Part shown: positions 38,331 through 47,458 of the stretch, in pieces
How positions within the stretch are numbered: position 1 is the stretch's first letter
Layout of the letters: the number at the start of each line of letters is the position of its first letter
Assembly (NCBI GenBank): GCA_963514095.1
Contig: OY741271.1
Coordinates: 1-64,000, forward strand
Length of the DNA stretch: 64,000 nt
Source: Eutrigla gurnardus
Taxonomy: Eukaryota > Chordata > Actinopteri > Perciformes > Triglidae
Direction: 5' to 3'
Notes under the pieces: generated by a model
What the model was told of the DNA's origin: nothing
Databases searched by the model: none
What the model saw: only the letters and a program-made list of their open reading frames with translations
Made by a program: the position numbers and the translations under genes

Positions 38331-38588
38331 AATTACCGCTATTCATAACAACACTAGCCTGATAATAGGTACAGTAGCACCAAACTAAACACTTACATCA
38401 GATGAACAACTTTTTCTTTTTTTTTTTTCTTTTAATTATTATTATTATTTTTAATGTCTCAAAGAAACAACAGACTAACTTAGGCTAGGGGGTAGACTGC
38501 CCCATCGCCTAGAGTGTGTCAAGGGATTATTCTGCCCTTTTCTTCAGACAACACTCTCTAACTGAACACATTCAAAACATTCACCAGT
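38313..38588. other. Non-coding 3' region of the Ty3 element
   Basis: Between the integrase stop and the 3' LTR lie about 275 bp with a long T tract and an att repeat (38410-38452). No gene is seen. Confidence 0.7.
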
Positions 38589-39872
38589 TTAAAGAGTCAG
38601 TCTATCTGGTGGTTTGCGGTCCCGCCTTGGGTACCGGCTCAAAGTCTGTTGGTGTGTCGCTGGAGTGTCAGTGTGAGTGATGTCTGACTGACCAGTGGAT
38701 GTAGTGACACACTCACTGACAGGGCTGGGTGTCTCTGGCTTTCCACCAATGTCAGGCGGAGCAGGTGGACTGTCCATGCTGGGCATCGGCTGCACATCAG
38801 CTGCAGCCTGGACGATGTTAGGGTGACATGCCATCATCTGATCAGCATGACGATTCCACTTGTGTGTTGATCCCACACTGACCTGGTAGGATACTGGACC
38901 AGCCTGTGATGTAACGGTTCCAGCCGACCACTTTTCCTCTCCCTTCCGGTAATCCCGGACAAGGACTGGGTCGCCGATGCTGAATGACCTGGCCTTAGAG
39001 CGCGCTGCCCTGTAGGTACACTGAGCATCTTGTGCCTGATCCACCACCGCTGCCACACTCGGTTTCAGCAGATCAAGGCGAGTGCGAAGCTTGCGGTGCA
39101 GGAACAGCATTGATGGTGTCTCCTGAGTAGTTGTATGAGGCGTGTTTCTGTACTGAAGCAGGAAGGCATCCAGTCGCTTTTGAACAGTTGAGGTTCCCTT
39201 TGATGATTTCAGAGAATGTTTAAAGGTCTGTACAAAACGTTCAGCAAGACCGTTAGTTGCCGGGTGGAATGGAGCTGAGCGTACGTGTTTCACGCCGTTA
39301 GATGTCAAAAAGCTGGCAAACACCTCGGACGTGAACTGCGGTCCATTATCACTAACCAGTACTTCTGGAACTCCATAATGGCTGAACAGACCTCTAAGCA
39401 CCTGAATTGTCTTCTCTGACGTGGTTGAGTCCATTAGAACAACTTCAGGCCACTTAGAGTGGGCATCAACCACAACAAAGAACATGCGTCCCTCAAACGG
39501 GCCGGCGAAATCAATGTGGATACGCTGCCATGGGGCTGCGGGCCAGGGCCATGGGTGCAGGGGTGTAAGACTAGGTGTTTTCTGGATGCGTTGACAGGAC
39601 ACACATGTTTTGCATTTCTCTTCGATCTGAGCATCAAGACCCGGCCAGCACACGTAACTTCGTGCCATGGCCTTCATCTTGACCACTCCGAGATGTCCTG
39701 TGTGCAGTTCTTCCAGTACCTGTTGACACAGTTTGGGTGGGACGATCACCCTATTTCCCCACATCACACAGCCTTGGAGCAAAGTCAATTCATTCCTCCG
39801 TACCAGATATGGCGAGAGACTACTGTCCGACTCTTTGATGGTGGGAAAACGGCCGGTGGATACCATCTCCAT
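38589..39872 (-). pseudogene. pol: pol part 3: integrase
   Basis: 427 codons. The HHCC zinc-binding domain begins at HTGHLG and ends in CKTCVSC (residues about 57-94). The catalytic core has HIDFAGP (first Asp), SDNGPQF (second Asp) and the Glu in NGLAERF; all three acidic residues are present. A C-terminal domain with GPVSYQVSVG resembles the GPY/F module. The Pro/Ser/Thr-rich tail has no recognised function. No chromodomain is seen. Confidence 0.94.
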
Positions 39873-40477
39873 GACCTGAGATAGTGTAATGTCTGATCTG
39901 GTTTCTCGTCAGCACAGCGCATGGGCAGACATTCCAGGTGGTTAATAAGGAACGTGTCGATTGTCCCCTGTTTGTCCTTGTGCTGCACGGGAAGTGGCAG
40001 CCGGGACAATCCGTCAGCGTTACCATGGTCAGCAGCACGCCGATACTTGATGGTGTAATGGTGCGCTGCTAGTAAGAGTGCCCATCGCTGTAGTCTTGCT
40101 GCAGCCATTGAAGGGATCGCCTTACTAGGGCTCAGTATGGTTGTTAGCGGGCGGTGATCTGTCAACAAAGTAAAGTGGCGACCGTAAAGATAGGAGTGAA
40201 AACGCCTAACTCCAAAAATGATTCCTAGCGCTTCTCGCTCAATTTGAGCATAGTTTTGCTCTGCTTTGCTCAATGTTCTTGAAGCGAAGGCGATGGGTTT
40301 CTCTTCGCCGCTGGGCAGTTTGTGGGAAATGACAGCTCCCACCCCGTAGGGCGAAGCATCGCAGGCAAGTATAACTGGAAGTGCTGGATCATAATGTGTT
40401 AGAACACTTTTGCTTGCGAGCTGTTCTTTTGCTTTACAGAATGCATCATTACACTCTTTTGACCACTCCCACTTCAC
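39785..40477 (-). pseudogene. pol: pol part 2: RNase H
   Basis: 230 codons. The Ty3-type RNase H is clear: ACDASPYGVGAV carries the first catalytic Asp, REALGIIFGVRRF the Glu, LLTDHRPL the next Asp, and HGNADGLSRLP the final His/Asp region that ends RNase H in gypsy elements. The last 30 or so codons are in the wrong frame relative to the integrase that follows. The first residues (MKWEWSKECNDAF) link directly to the RT connection lost at the previous break. Confidence 0.92.
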
Positions 40478-40497
40478 CTCTTAATGCAGCAACGCAT

Positions 40498-41784
40498 TCA
40501 GTGGGTGGAGTAAAGTCGATAGGTTTGAGACAAACGTGCATAATAGTTGATGAGTCCTAAGAAAGAGCGCAGCTGACTTGTGTTGGTTGGCTCAGGAGCG
40601 TCTAGTATGGCACGGATTTTGTCAGGTGACTTGTGAAGTCCTTTTGCGTCTATTACGTGTCCAAGATACTCCAGTGAACTCCGGAAAAACTCACACTTCT
40701 CCTTTTGAACTCTCAACCCGAATTTTTCCAAACGGTTGAGTACAGCCTTCAAGTTTTCCAGATGATGAGCGTCATCTTTGCCTGTTACAAGGATATCATC
40801 GAGGAAACAGTGGACGTTGGGGAGCCCCTGCAACACTTGGTCCATGATCTTCTGGAAAATTGAGGGTGCAGAGGTTATACCAAAAGGTAAGCGATTGTAA
40901 CAAAACATGCCTTTGTGTGTTGTGATGGTGAGATATTTCCGAGAATCTTCACAGACAGGCACCTGGAGATAAGCTTGTGAAAGATCCAGTTTGCTGAAAC
41001 GATGGCCTCCGGACAGAGACGCGAACAGATCCTCAATACGGGGTATTGGATAATGCTCAATGCATAAAACTGGATTAACGGTAACTTTGAAATCCCCGCA
41101 GATTCTGACACCACCATTCTTCTTGATGACAGGGACAATTGGAGTTGCCCACTCACTGAACTGAACTGGAGAAATCACTCCTTGTTGGAGTAATCGATCA
41201 ATTTCAGCTTCCACTTTAGGTTTCAATGCGTATGGGACGACGCGTGCCTTACAAAACTTTGGTTGTTGGCCTGGTTTCACTGTCAGGGAGGTTTCAAACC
41301 CCTTCAGCGTTCCTAGAGTGTCACTGAAAACTTGAGCATGACCACACAGAACATCTTCAAGTGTCTCACGGGCCTTGTGTCCTGTTCTCATTGTCTTTAT
41401 TTCACGCCAGTCAAGCTTTATGCTCCTTAGCCATTCACAGCCAAAAAGTGGGGGTGATTTCCCTTTAACAACGTATAGGGGCAGTCTGACTTTCTGTTTA
41501 TTCATCTTCACCCATACTTTCACCATGCCCTCTGGTAACAGCATTTCTCCTGTGTAGGTTTTCAATACTACATTAGTCTTTCGTAGACGAACTTGGGCAA
41601 ATTTGGCTTTGTACATCTCCATTGGGATCAAGGATACAGCTGCACCGGTGTCTAGCTCCATCTCAGTAAGATGACCTTCAATCTTGGGTCTAATCATCAT
41701 CAAAGACGACCCTGCATTTTCCTTTTTGCCTGCCATAACTGGCTCTGTGTCATTGACCACTGCTGACACCATATGCAATGTCAA
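40498..41784 (-). pseudogene. pol: pol part 1: aspartic protease and reverse transcriptase
   Basis: 428 codons open. The aspartic protease active site DTGA is near residue 42, with the downstream FGCEWL segment. Reverse transcriptase follows: the YPIPRIEDL and FSKLDLSQAY segments carry the first catalytic Asp, LPFGITSAP is the template-grip region, and FLDD (about residue 330) is the catalytic core, followed by the EYLGHVI connection. The frame overlaps the end of gag by four bases; upstream codons in the same frame are also open, so the gag-pol join probably used a frameshift or was once one frame. The frame runs off after LGLINYYARL and ends early. Confidence 0.93.
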
Positions 41785-42689
41785 ATCAGAGTCTGAATCT
41801 GATGTAGACTCCTTTTCACTGTCATTAGCATTAGCTCCAACTTTGTGAATTTTGCCTCTTTTTCCTCTTTCAAACTGTTCCTTGGTTTCATTTTTGTTTC
41901 ATATTTTTCTTTGGTGTACTTTTGGTCACTCTTTTTATTTCTGCACAAACGGGCAATATGGCCTCTCTTTTTGCAGCTGTGGCACTGCTGCTCTCTGTAA
42001 TAACAGTCTTTTTCATTATGATTAGTCTTGCCACAACGGAAGCATTTTTCTCCCCCTTGTGGTGGAGAGAAGGACACAGCATGCACTCTCAGAGACGTTT
42101 TTAAGTGCTGAGATTCTCTAGCTACAGCTTCCATTGACATTGAAATGTCCACAGCACGCTGAAAAGTTAATGCTTCATCTGTTAATCTCTGGATACTTTC
42201 ATTGTTCAGGCCACACACAAATCTATCGCGCAAAGCGTCCTGCAAATGAGTGCCAAAATCACAGTGTTCCGACAGCTTCTTCAAAACGGCGACGTACTGT
42301 GCAACACTCTCTCCCTCCTCCTGATTTCGTTTGTGGAAACGGAATCTCTCCGCAATAATAATGGGCTTTGGAGAGAAGTGATCACTCAAAATCTTCACGA
42401 GCTCCCCGTACTGTTTACTTCCTGGTTTATCTGGAGCGAGTAAACTGCGTAGCAGTCCATATGTTGTAGCCCCCATTACACTCAAAAATACGGCAACTGT
42501 CTTTGTCGCCGGGACATCATTTGCTTCGGCAAAATGTTCAAACCTCTCGACGTACGTCGACCATTGTTCCGCGGACTCGTCAAAGACATCAATATGACCG
42601 ATGAGCGCCGCCATTCTCGTGGTCTCTCTCCCGCCGTCAACTTCTCCAACGGATTCCACTTCCGCGACCTCGTCCTCATCTGACGACAT
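41781..42689 (-). CDS. gag: Gag of the Ty3/gypsy element
   Basis: 302 codons, uninterrupted. An acidic N-terminus (MSSDEDEVAEVE) is followed by a capsid-like domain: EQWSTYVERFEHF, FLSVMGATTYGLLRSLL, and the helical tract around ERFRFHKRNQEEGESVAQY. Two CCHC zinc knuckles, CFRCGKTNHNEKDC and CHSCKKRGHIARLC, lie at about residues 216-229 and 235-248; these bind RNA during particle assembly. The start ATG at 42687-42689 lies 28 bp downstream of the 5' LTR edge. The lysine-rich tail runs into the pol overlap. It is the only intact frame of the element. Confidence 0.93.
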   Translation of the reverse strand: MSSDEDEVAEVESVGEVDGGRETTRMAALIGHIDVFDESAEQWSTYVERFEHFAEANDVPATKTVAVFLSVMGATTYGLLRSLLAPDKPGSKQYGELVKILSDHFSPKPIIIAERFRFHKRNQEEGESVAQYVAVLKKLSEHCDFGTHLQDALRDRFVCGLNNESIQRLTDEALTFQRAVDISMSMEAVARESQHLKTSLRVHAVSFSPPQGGEKCFRCGKTNHNEKDCYYREQQCHSCKKRGHIARLCRNKKSDQKYTKEKYETKMKPRNSLKEEKEAKFTKLELMLMTVKRSLHQIQTLI

Positions 42690-42696
42690 AGGTGGG

Positions 42697-42714
42697 TTAC
42701 TTATCTCGTCGCCA
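42697..42714 (-). promoter_or_regulatory. Primer-binding-like site after the 5' LTR
   Basis: On the minus strand, three bases after the LTR, the sequence TGGCGACGAGATAAG starts with TGG, which pairs with the CCA end of a tRNA. I cannot name the tRNA from memory with confidence. Confidence 0.65.
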
Positions 42715-42717
42715 ATT

Positions 42718-42928
42718 TGTAATATCCTCTCTGTACTGACTGTGAGAATATCTAGCTTGCTGTAGCATCAATATGCTGGACCACTGGAAGAGACGACCGA
42801 CCACATTCAGGTGTAGTTTCACACTAGTTTGTTTATTCGCTGAAGTGTGCACAAAACCATTCAATGAGTATAGCGTCACCTACTAGTGTGGTGGAATAAC
42901 TGCAGGCTATTATGACCAATACATCACA
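42718..42928 (-). repeat. 5' LTR of the Ty3/gypsy element
   Basis: 211 bp, the same as the 3' LTR except one base near 42886 (a for g). It is followed on the plus strand by the target duplication CTTAC (42929-42933). Confidence 0.95.
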
Positions 42929-42933
42929 CTTAC

Positions 42934-43170
42934 AAACTTTAAAATGCCTCGTTTTGTGAGTACAGACCCTATGTGTACTACTGCAGAAGTTTGGTAACAT
43001 TCCATGCATTATTAGTGGGGAAATTTACGAGACATACTGTATGTACCATCGCACTATTATGAAGCCGTTCGGCTGATCGCCCTGTCTTGACCACTGCTGA
43101 CCATCGCTAAAAATGCTTCCGAGGGGGTGTTTGGCTGGATGTCTTGGTGGAAATGACCTAGGGTCCATTT
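42934..43170. repeat. Palindromic repeat, copy A, right part
   Basis: The sequence aaactttaaaatgcctcgtt to cctagggtccatttcactcc is the reverse complement of 58133-58379, with scattered mismatches. Joined across the Ty3 element with 37843-38101, it gives a contiguous copy of the host repeat. A 133-codon minus-strand open frame here (43025-43426) is repeat-derived and not supported as a gene. Confidence 0.8.
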
Positions 43171-44099
43171 CACTCCGAACCATCACTTTTATTAAAAGAA
43201 TGTAGAAGAGGAGGAACGGGAGAAGTAAAGTCCAGCAGATGGCGGTAAATGCAACACTAAGGATGCCGACTGCCATTAAACACCAAAGAAGAAGAAGAAG
43301 AAGAGGGAACGGGAGAAGTAGGCTGTGTTCGAAATGCCATACTAACGTACTGCCTACTACATACTCAACGTGTATGTACTGCATACTGCCTACTAAATGA
43401 ACGTTTGAGTATGCTGTTACCCTCAAGACTGTTCACACTGAAGTATACACATCTCATACTACATTTTTTTGTTTTTTTTTAACTTTATTGACATCTCGTC
43501 CTCATCTTCTCTCACGTAACCGAATCGATTACGTTAGCGGTTCTAGCTCTTGTTTAATGGAAATTACTTATCAAAATATAAAGCATGATTATTATTACAG
43601 TTAATTAAATATTTCTAAATATTTAAGTCAAATTACAACTGTCAAATGTTTTCTACAGTTTATTATATATGCGCGCTCTCACGCTTTCCCTCTTTCTTCC
43701 TCTTACCCGAGTAGCTGCTTTCACTCGCAACTATTAAGCAGCTTTTATCGATCATTAATCGTTCATAGATCGTATTATACCTCTGACCAGGGAACACCAT
43801 CACCAAGAAAAGTGTTAAATATATTGTTTAAATGACAATAAATTCAAAAACAAATACTGTGGCATGACTTAATGATTGAGAGCTTTAAAATATATTACAT
43901 TTAGTAATAATAATATTTTTAAAGTTGTTGCGAAACATTGCTTTTATTCTGAAGGGCACAGGGACAACAGTACACAGGATATTGCATCAGCCAGAGGACC
44001 CCCAACTGATTTTTATGGATGGTTAAAAAGGTTTGTATAGCTCTCTGAAATATTGATAAAAATCGCTAGTTTTAACTCATAGCTAAGCTGGTACACTTT
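43171..44099. other. AT-rich spacer with short fish-type repeats, no gene
   Basis: It contains gaacgggagaagta twice (about 43216 and 43308) around a gaagaagaagaag tract, and gactgccattaaacaccaa, which is shared with the palindromic repeat. A block near 43320-43400 holds the taggctgtgttcgaaatgcc, actgcctac and actgcatac motifs found in many teleost interspersed repeats. The rest, to 44099, is AT-rich without a recognisable gene or RNA. Confidence 0.6.
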
Positions 44100-44470
44100 A
44101 CACTTTACCCTTGGTGGTACAACCAAGATTTAACTGGGAACATTTTATTTTATCATTAAACTCTTTATTTTATTAAAATAATATATGTATTACCTTGCTA
44201 GCAACCGCTAACTTTTATACAGGTGTCTAAGTAGAAGCCTGTTTAATTTGAAATTAGTAGCAAAAATCAGGTGGCGCAACCAGTAGGTCAGGTGGTGCAA
44301 CTTCAAGGAATGTCACTGTATGACATAAATGATGCTATAAATAAATATAAATGATGCTATTTAATTGTGTATTACATTTCTACAATGTTTATTAGTTTTA
44401 AATTCAATATATTGTAATTTAAAAAACGTTTTATTATTAAAGTGTATTAATACTTTTTCAATAATTTTAG

Positions 44471-44568
44471 ATGCCACTTTCAAATAAAGAAAAATCAGCA
44501 CGACACAGGGAGCGCATTAAAAATGATCCAGCTGCAAGAGAAAGATATCTTGCTCAAAGGAAAAAAAG
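44471..44568 (+). CDS. Exon 1 of the unclassified transposase-like gene
   Basis: 32 codons plus two bases. The ATG is preceded by caataattttag, which also looks like a splice acceptor, so an upstream 5' UTR exon is possible. The donor gtaatt is at 44569. The product is highly basic (RHRER, AQRKK). Confidence 0.55.
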
Positions 44569-44752
44569 GTAATTAATCATTATAAATCACAATGAACTTC
44601 TGACGAACAGTATATTTTGTACTTTTTTTTTTCACACGGTAGTCAGATATTCAAGATTTTTGACTGGGTATATGCCAATATATTAGTGTGTATCATGTTT
44701 TACAGTTATCAAAAGAGGAGGAGAGAGGGAAAAATTGCAAAAATCCCCATAA

Positions 44753-45464
44753 CGCCTGGTTCACACTGGACGCGGAAGCGCCGCAAATAGACGTGTAGCG
44801 GAGCCCGCTTCCACACTGTTAAGCTATGGTGTCGTTCACACCAGACGCGGAGCGCCACGAATAGGCGCGGCCCTCCCGCGCCGTGAAGCGAGCGTTTCGG
44901 CGTCTGCTCTATTTTTTGCGCGTGCGGCGAGCGAACGCGTCAGTTCTGGCAGGAAATCACACAGAGGAACACGAGACAATCCGGTCAATTTTCAAAATAA
45001 AAGCAATTTTCAAAATAAAATACCGCGATTGACAAACGCGATCATATTTGTGTATCTAAACTCGCACTGTCAGAAACAGGAAGAGACAAAACATTTAATA
45101 AATGTGAAGAGTAGATAAAAAAAAAATGTGTATTTCAACGGTATATCTGCACTACTACTGTCTACTACCATACACACTCTCTGTCTGTGTGTGTGTCCCT
45201 CTCTCTCTCTCTCGCTCTCTTGAACGGATAAATACAAGAAGTGTACAAACTTCTTGGTTACAGAAACATGGCGTATTCATTTTATGGGGTTATTTACTTC
45301 ATAACGGAAAAAAATAGCTCTGAATGAACAACAGCTGAGCAGAAGCGCTTGTCGACCGCCGCGGAGAAATACGCGTCTGGTCTGAACAGGGGGGCAGCGG
45401 ATCGCGCACGATTTTCGGCGGCGTGCCGCACCGCGGCGCTTCCGTGTCCAGTGTGAACCAGGCG
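44753..45464. mobile_element. 712-bp MITE, PIF/Harbinger-like, inside exon 2
   Basis: Terminal inverted repeats of about 30 bp start with cgcctggttcacactggacg and end with cgtgtccagtgtgaaccagg + cg. TAA is duplicated on both sides (44750-44752 and 45465-45467), the TWA target typical of PIF/Harbinger. Removing the element and one TAA puts the flanking codons back in phase, which shows that it entered the exon. It is GC-rich near the ends, with a GT/TC microsatellite at about 45185-45222. There is no transposase inside. Confidence 0.88.
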
Positions 45465-45472
45465 TAAGCCAG

Positions 45473-45805
45473 ATGACCAGGGCAGAACAGAAAAGAGTGA
45501 GGCAACAGTGGAAGCAAGACCAGAAAAAGCACAGGGAAAAGAAGAGGGTTATCGAGGAAATCCTTAATTTCACACCAGAGTCAATTGAATCGTCTCCTAT
45601 AGCACAGCGTCAACCCAGCCCTCCTAACAATGACACAGAGGATATTGTTAGTTTAGATGCACAACAACTCAGAGCATCCTCTACACCACAGAGCAGTAAC
45701 CTGAAATGGCAAAGAGAAAAAGCAGACTTGCGCCGTAAAATGCAAAAAATGAAAAAAGAGATGATAGCTGCTAAAAGAGAATCTGAGAAACTGGAAAGCG
45801 CATGA
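45473..45805 (+). pseudogene. Transposase-like gene, exon 2 segment a (basic, coiled-coil)
   Basis: 110 codons rich in Lys, Arg, Glu and Gln (AEQKRVRQQWKQDQKKHREK). A Ser/Pro/Thr linker follows, then a heptad-like tract, LRRKMQKMKKEMIAAK. The frame is shifted by one base at its end, where the next segment begins at 45802. The ATG at 45473 is an internal Met and not the true start. Confidence 0.55.
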
Positions 45806-46737
45806 AAAGATTAAGGGAGAAAAAGTCTAGAAAAGGAAATGCAAAATCTGAAAATGAAGGGACCAGATCAAGGAATGCAAAGAAACTGGCCATCCAGAGA
45901 AAGGAGAAAGTTGCTGGCTTCCTGTGTCGCTTACTGCCAGGGAGAAAGGATACCGTCACAAAAAAACAACAACAACAACAAAGGCGTGTGTTAGTTAAAC
46001 CCTTAATTGAATTACATCAACAATATAATTCCGAAATGCCAAACCACTACAGGCTCTCTTACAGGCAATTTGTTAGATATTGTCCTTTCTTTGTAACGCA
46101 GCCCAAAGTTTCAGACAGGAACACTTGTGCATGCTTGGACCATGAGAATGTCAAACTCTTGACTGAAAAACTGCAACAGAAAGGTCTTCTGACAACAGCA
46201 AGCAACTCTCAGCTGTTGTCCTCAATTGTGTGCAGTCCAGACAACAAGTCTTGCATGTATCGAGTCTGTACAAAGTGCTCCTATGATGAGGTGGAAGTTG
46301 CAATACCCCAGGCAGAAGAGACAGTGACTTGGAATCAGTGGGTAAGAAAACCTGTGACAGACGGGCAAAAGAGCTACATGAATTTTGTCAAAGAAGCACA
46401 AACGGGAACATATGCTGAACTGTTGAACCTTTTCAATCGAAAGCTTGACAGCCTGGCCAAACACCACTTCAACTGGTTACACCAGGCCAAAGAGTGCAGG
46501 GCTTTAAAAGAAAGCCTCACAGAGGATGAAGTTGTCCTCCATGTGGATTTTTCTGAGAACTTCTCCTGCAAGCTGCACAGTGAAGTGCAAGCTTTTCATT
46601 TTGGAGGGAGTCGGAAGCAGGCTACAGTCCACACTTGTGTTGCTTATACAGCAACTGGCTCACAGTCCTATGCCACCATCTCTGCTTCTCTTCGGCACGA
46701 TGAGAGAGCTGTTGGGCCCACTTGGAACCAGTGCTAA
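45802..46737 (+). pseudogene. Transposase-like gene, exon 2 segment b (first catalytic Asp)
   Basis: 311 codons. A basic N-terminal part and a glutamine run (caacaacaacaa at about 45966) come first, then HYRLSYRQFVRYCPFF, CACLDHENV, CTKCSY and, near the end, HVDFSENFSCKL, with the Asp codon at 46546-46548. The last residues after LRHDERAV are out of frame because of a missing base near 46712. The Cys pairs could bind zinc. The function as a transposase is inferred. Confidence 0.55.
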
Positions 46738-47458
46738 GGGATGTGACGAAGAATTGCACTACAACTCCCACAATTTTACATGTGATGAGTGATGGTCCAG
46801 TCACTCAGAACCGGAATAAAAAAAAATTCTACTTGCTCAGCACCATCCCCTTCCTTGCAGGCTTCCAGCAGTGACCTGGAACTTTTCTGAGAAGTCCCAT
46901 GGGAAAGGCGCCCCTGATGGAGTTGGTGGTGCTGTCAAGCGCATTGCTGACTCCGCTGTCCAAAGGGGAGCAGATGTCCAGACACCAGAGGATTTTTACA
47001 GCCTTTTAGAAGAGAGAAAGTCAGCAAGTCAAATCAAGTTCTTCTGGGTGAGTGAGGAGAACATCAGAAGGCTTGACGAAGCTGTGCCAGATGCTGTTCC
47101 CCCTGTAAAGGGAACGTTGGGGATTCACCAGGTTATGTCTGTAGAACCTGGGCAAATATTGCACAGGGAGATTTCCTGCTTTTGCAGCAGACCGCACATC
47201 TGCAAGTGCCACAACACCACAGAGGTCATCCTCTAAAAAGCCAGTAGCCAGACCAGTGTCCAAGATGACCATGATCTGATGAATGGGAAGCTCATCTTGG
47301 TCAAATATGAAGGCCAGCCATTTGTGGGACAGGTCCTTCGGGTTATTGGTAATGAGCTTGAGGTGAGCTGTATGCAGCAGTTGGGGGAAAAAAATGTGTT
47401 TACTTGTCACATCCTGCTGACAAAATATTCTATTACACAACTGATGTTCTCCAAGTGA
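46738..47458 (+). pseudogene. Transposase-like gene, exon 2 segment c (second Asp, Glu, C-terminus)
   Basis: After the frameshift near 46712 the reading passes through HVMSDGP (Asp codon 46791-46793) to FLAGFQQ. A second one-base shift near 46870 leads into TWNFSEKSHGKGAPDG (Glu codon 46889-46891) and GAVKRIADSAVQRGADV. It runs to a stop at 47236; beyond the stop, codons still look like the family's C-terminus (KLILVKYEGQPFVGQVLRV) to about 47458. Multiple breaks mean it is dead. Confidence 0.5.

Larger units (their letters stand above)
38589..41784 (-). pseudogene. pol: Broken pol of the Ty3/gypsy element (PR-RT-RNase H-integrase)
   Basis: Three overlapping or adjacent frames together cover a whole pol. 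Breaks: a one-base frameshift and a TAA stop between the RT and RNase H frames (about 40480-40540), and a frameshift between RNase H and integrase (about 39790-39880). The DTGA protease, FLDD reverse transcriptase, RNase H and DDE integrase motifs are each intact within their own frames, so the disruption is recent decay and not loss of domains. The element would need other copies for its enzymes. Its style resembles fish proteins annotated K02A2.6-like; I have not verified the clade. Confidence 0.93.
38102..42928 (-). mobile_element. Ty3/gypsy LTR retrotransposon, 4827 bp, minus strand
   Basis: Complete element. Two 211-bp direct LTRs with TG...CA ends flank gag and pol in the order protease, reverse transcriptase, RNase H, integrase, which defines Ty3/gypsy (Metaviridae). 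The 5-bp target duplication CTTAC is at 38097-38101 and 42929-42933. A primer-binding-like site (TGG...) follows the 5' LTR and a purine-rich tract precedes the 3' LTR. The LTRs differ at one base (ctactgg versus ctactag), so the insertion is recent, yet pol has frameshifts and a stop. The empty target is preserved in another copy of the host repeat (GTAAG at 58380-58384). There is no envelope gene and no chromodomain. Confidence 0.96.
44471..47458 (+). pseudogene. Broken two-exon transposase-like gene, unclassified family
   Basis: Exon 1 (44471-44568) starts with ATG and encodes a basic region (MPLSNKEKSARHRERIK). It ends at a good donor, aaaaaag/gtaatt. Exon 2 starts at 44706 after tgttttacag, in phase. 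After the MITE at 44753-45464 the frame goes on in phase through 45473-45805 (basic, Lys/Arg-rich, coiled-coil-like), then 45802-46737 and 46871-47236, separated by single-base frameshifts near 45800, 46712 and 46870 and a stop at 47236. Cys-rich motifs (CACLDHENV, CTKCSY) are followed by VDFSENF, SDGP and FSEKSHGKGAPDG. With the frameshifts allowed for, the acidic residues are spaced D-81-D-32-E, as in DDE transposases. A C-terminal segment with GQPFVGQVLRV extends to about 47458. I know similar unannotated proteins in fish but cannot name the superfamily. Confidence 0.6.

Noticed and set aside
38060..38348. Frames covering the Ty3 LTR (also 42697-42879)
   Set aside because: They lie in the non-coding LTR and its flank and end at the LTR boundary.
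39434..39884. Plus- and minus-strand frames overlapping integrase
   Set aside because: These are shadows of the integrase frame, which has all its motifs.
43025..43426. 133-codon minus-strand frame with hydrophobic residues
   Set aside because: It runs through copy A of the palindromic repeat and a gaagaagaag tract; the hydrophobic runs come from simple sequence.
45277..45573. 98-codon minus-strand frame across the MITE end
   Set aside because: It crosses the MITE boundary and is opposite the supported exon.
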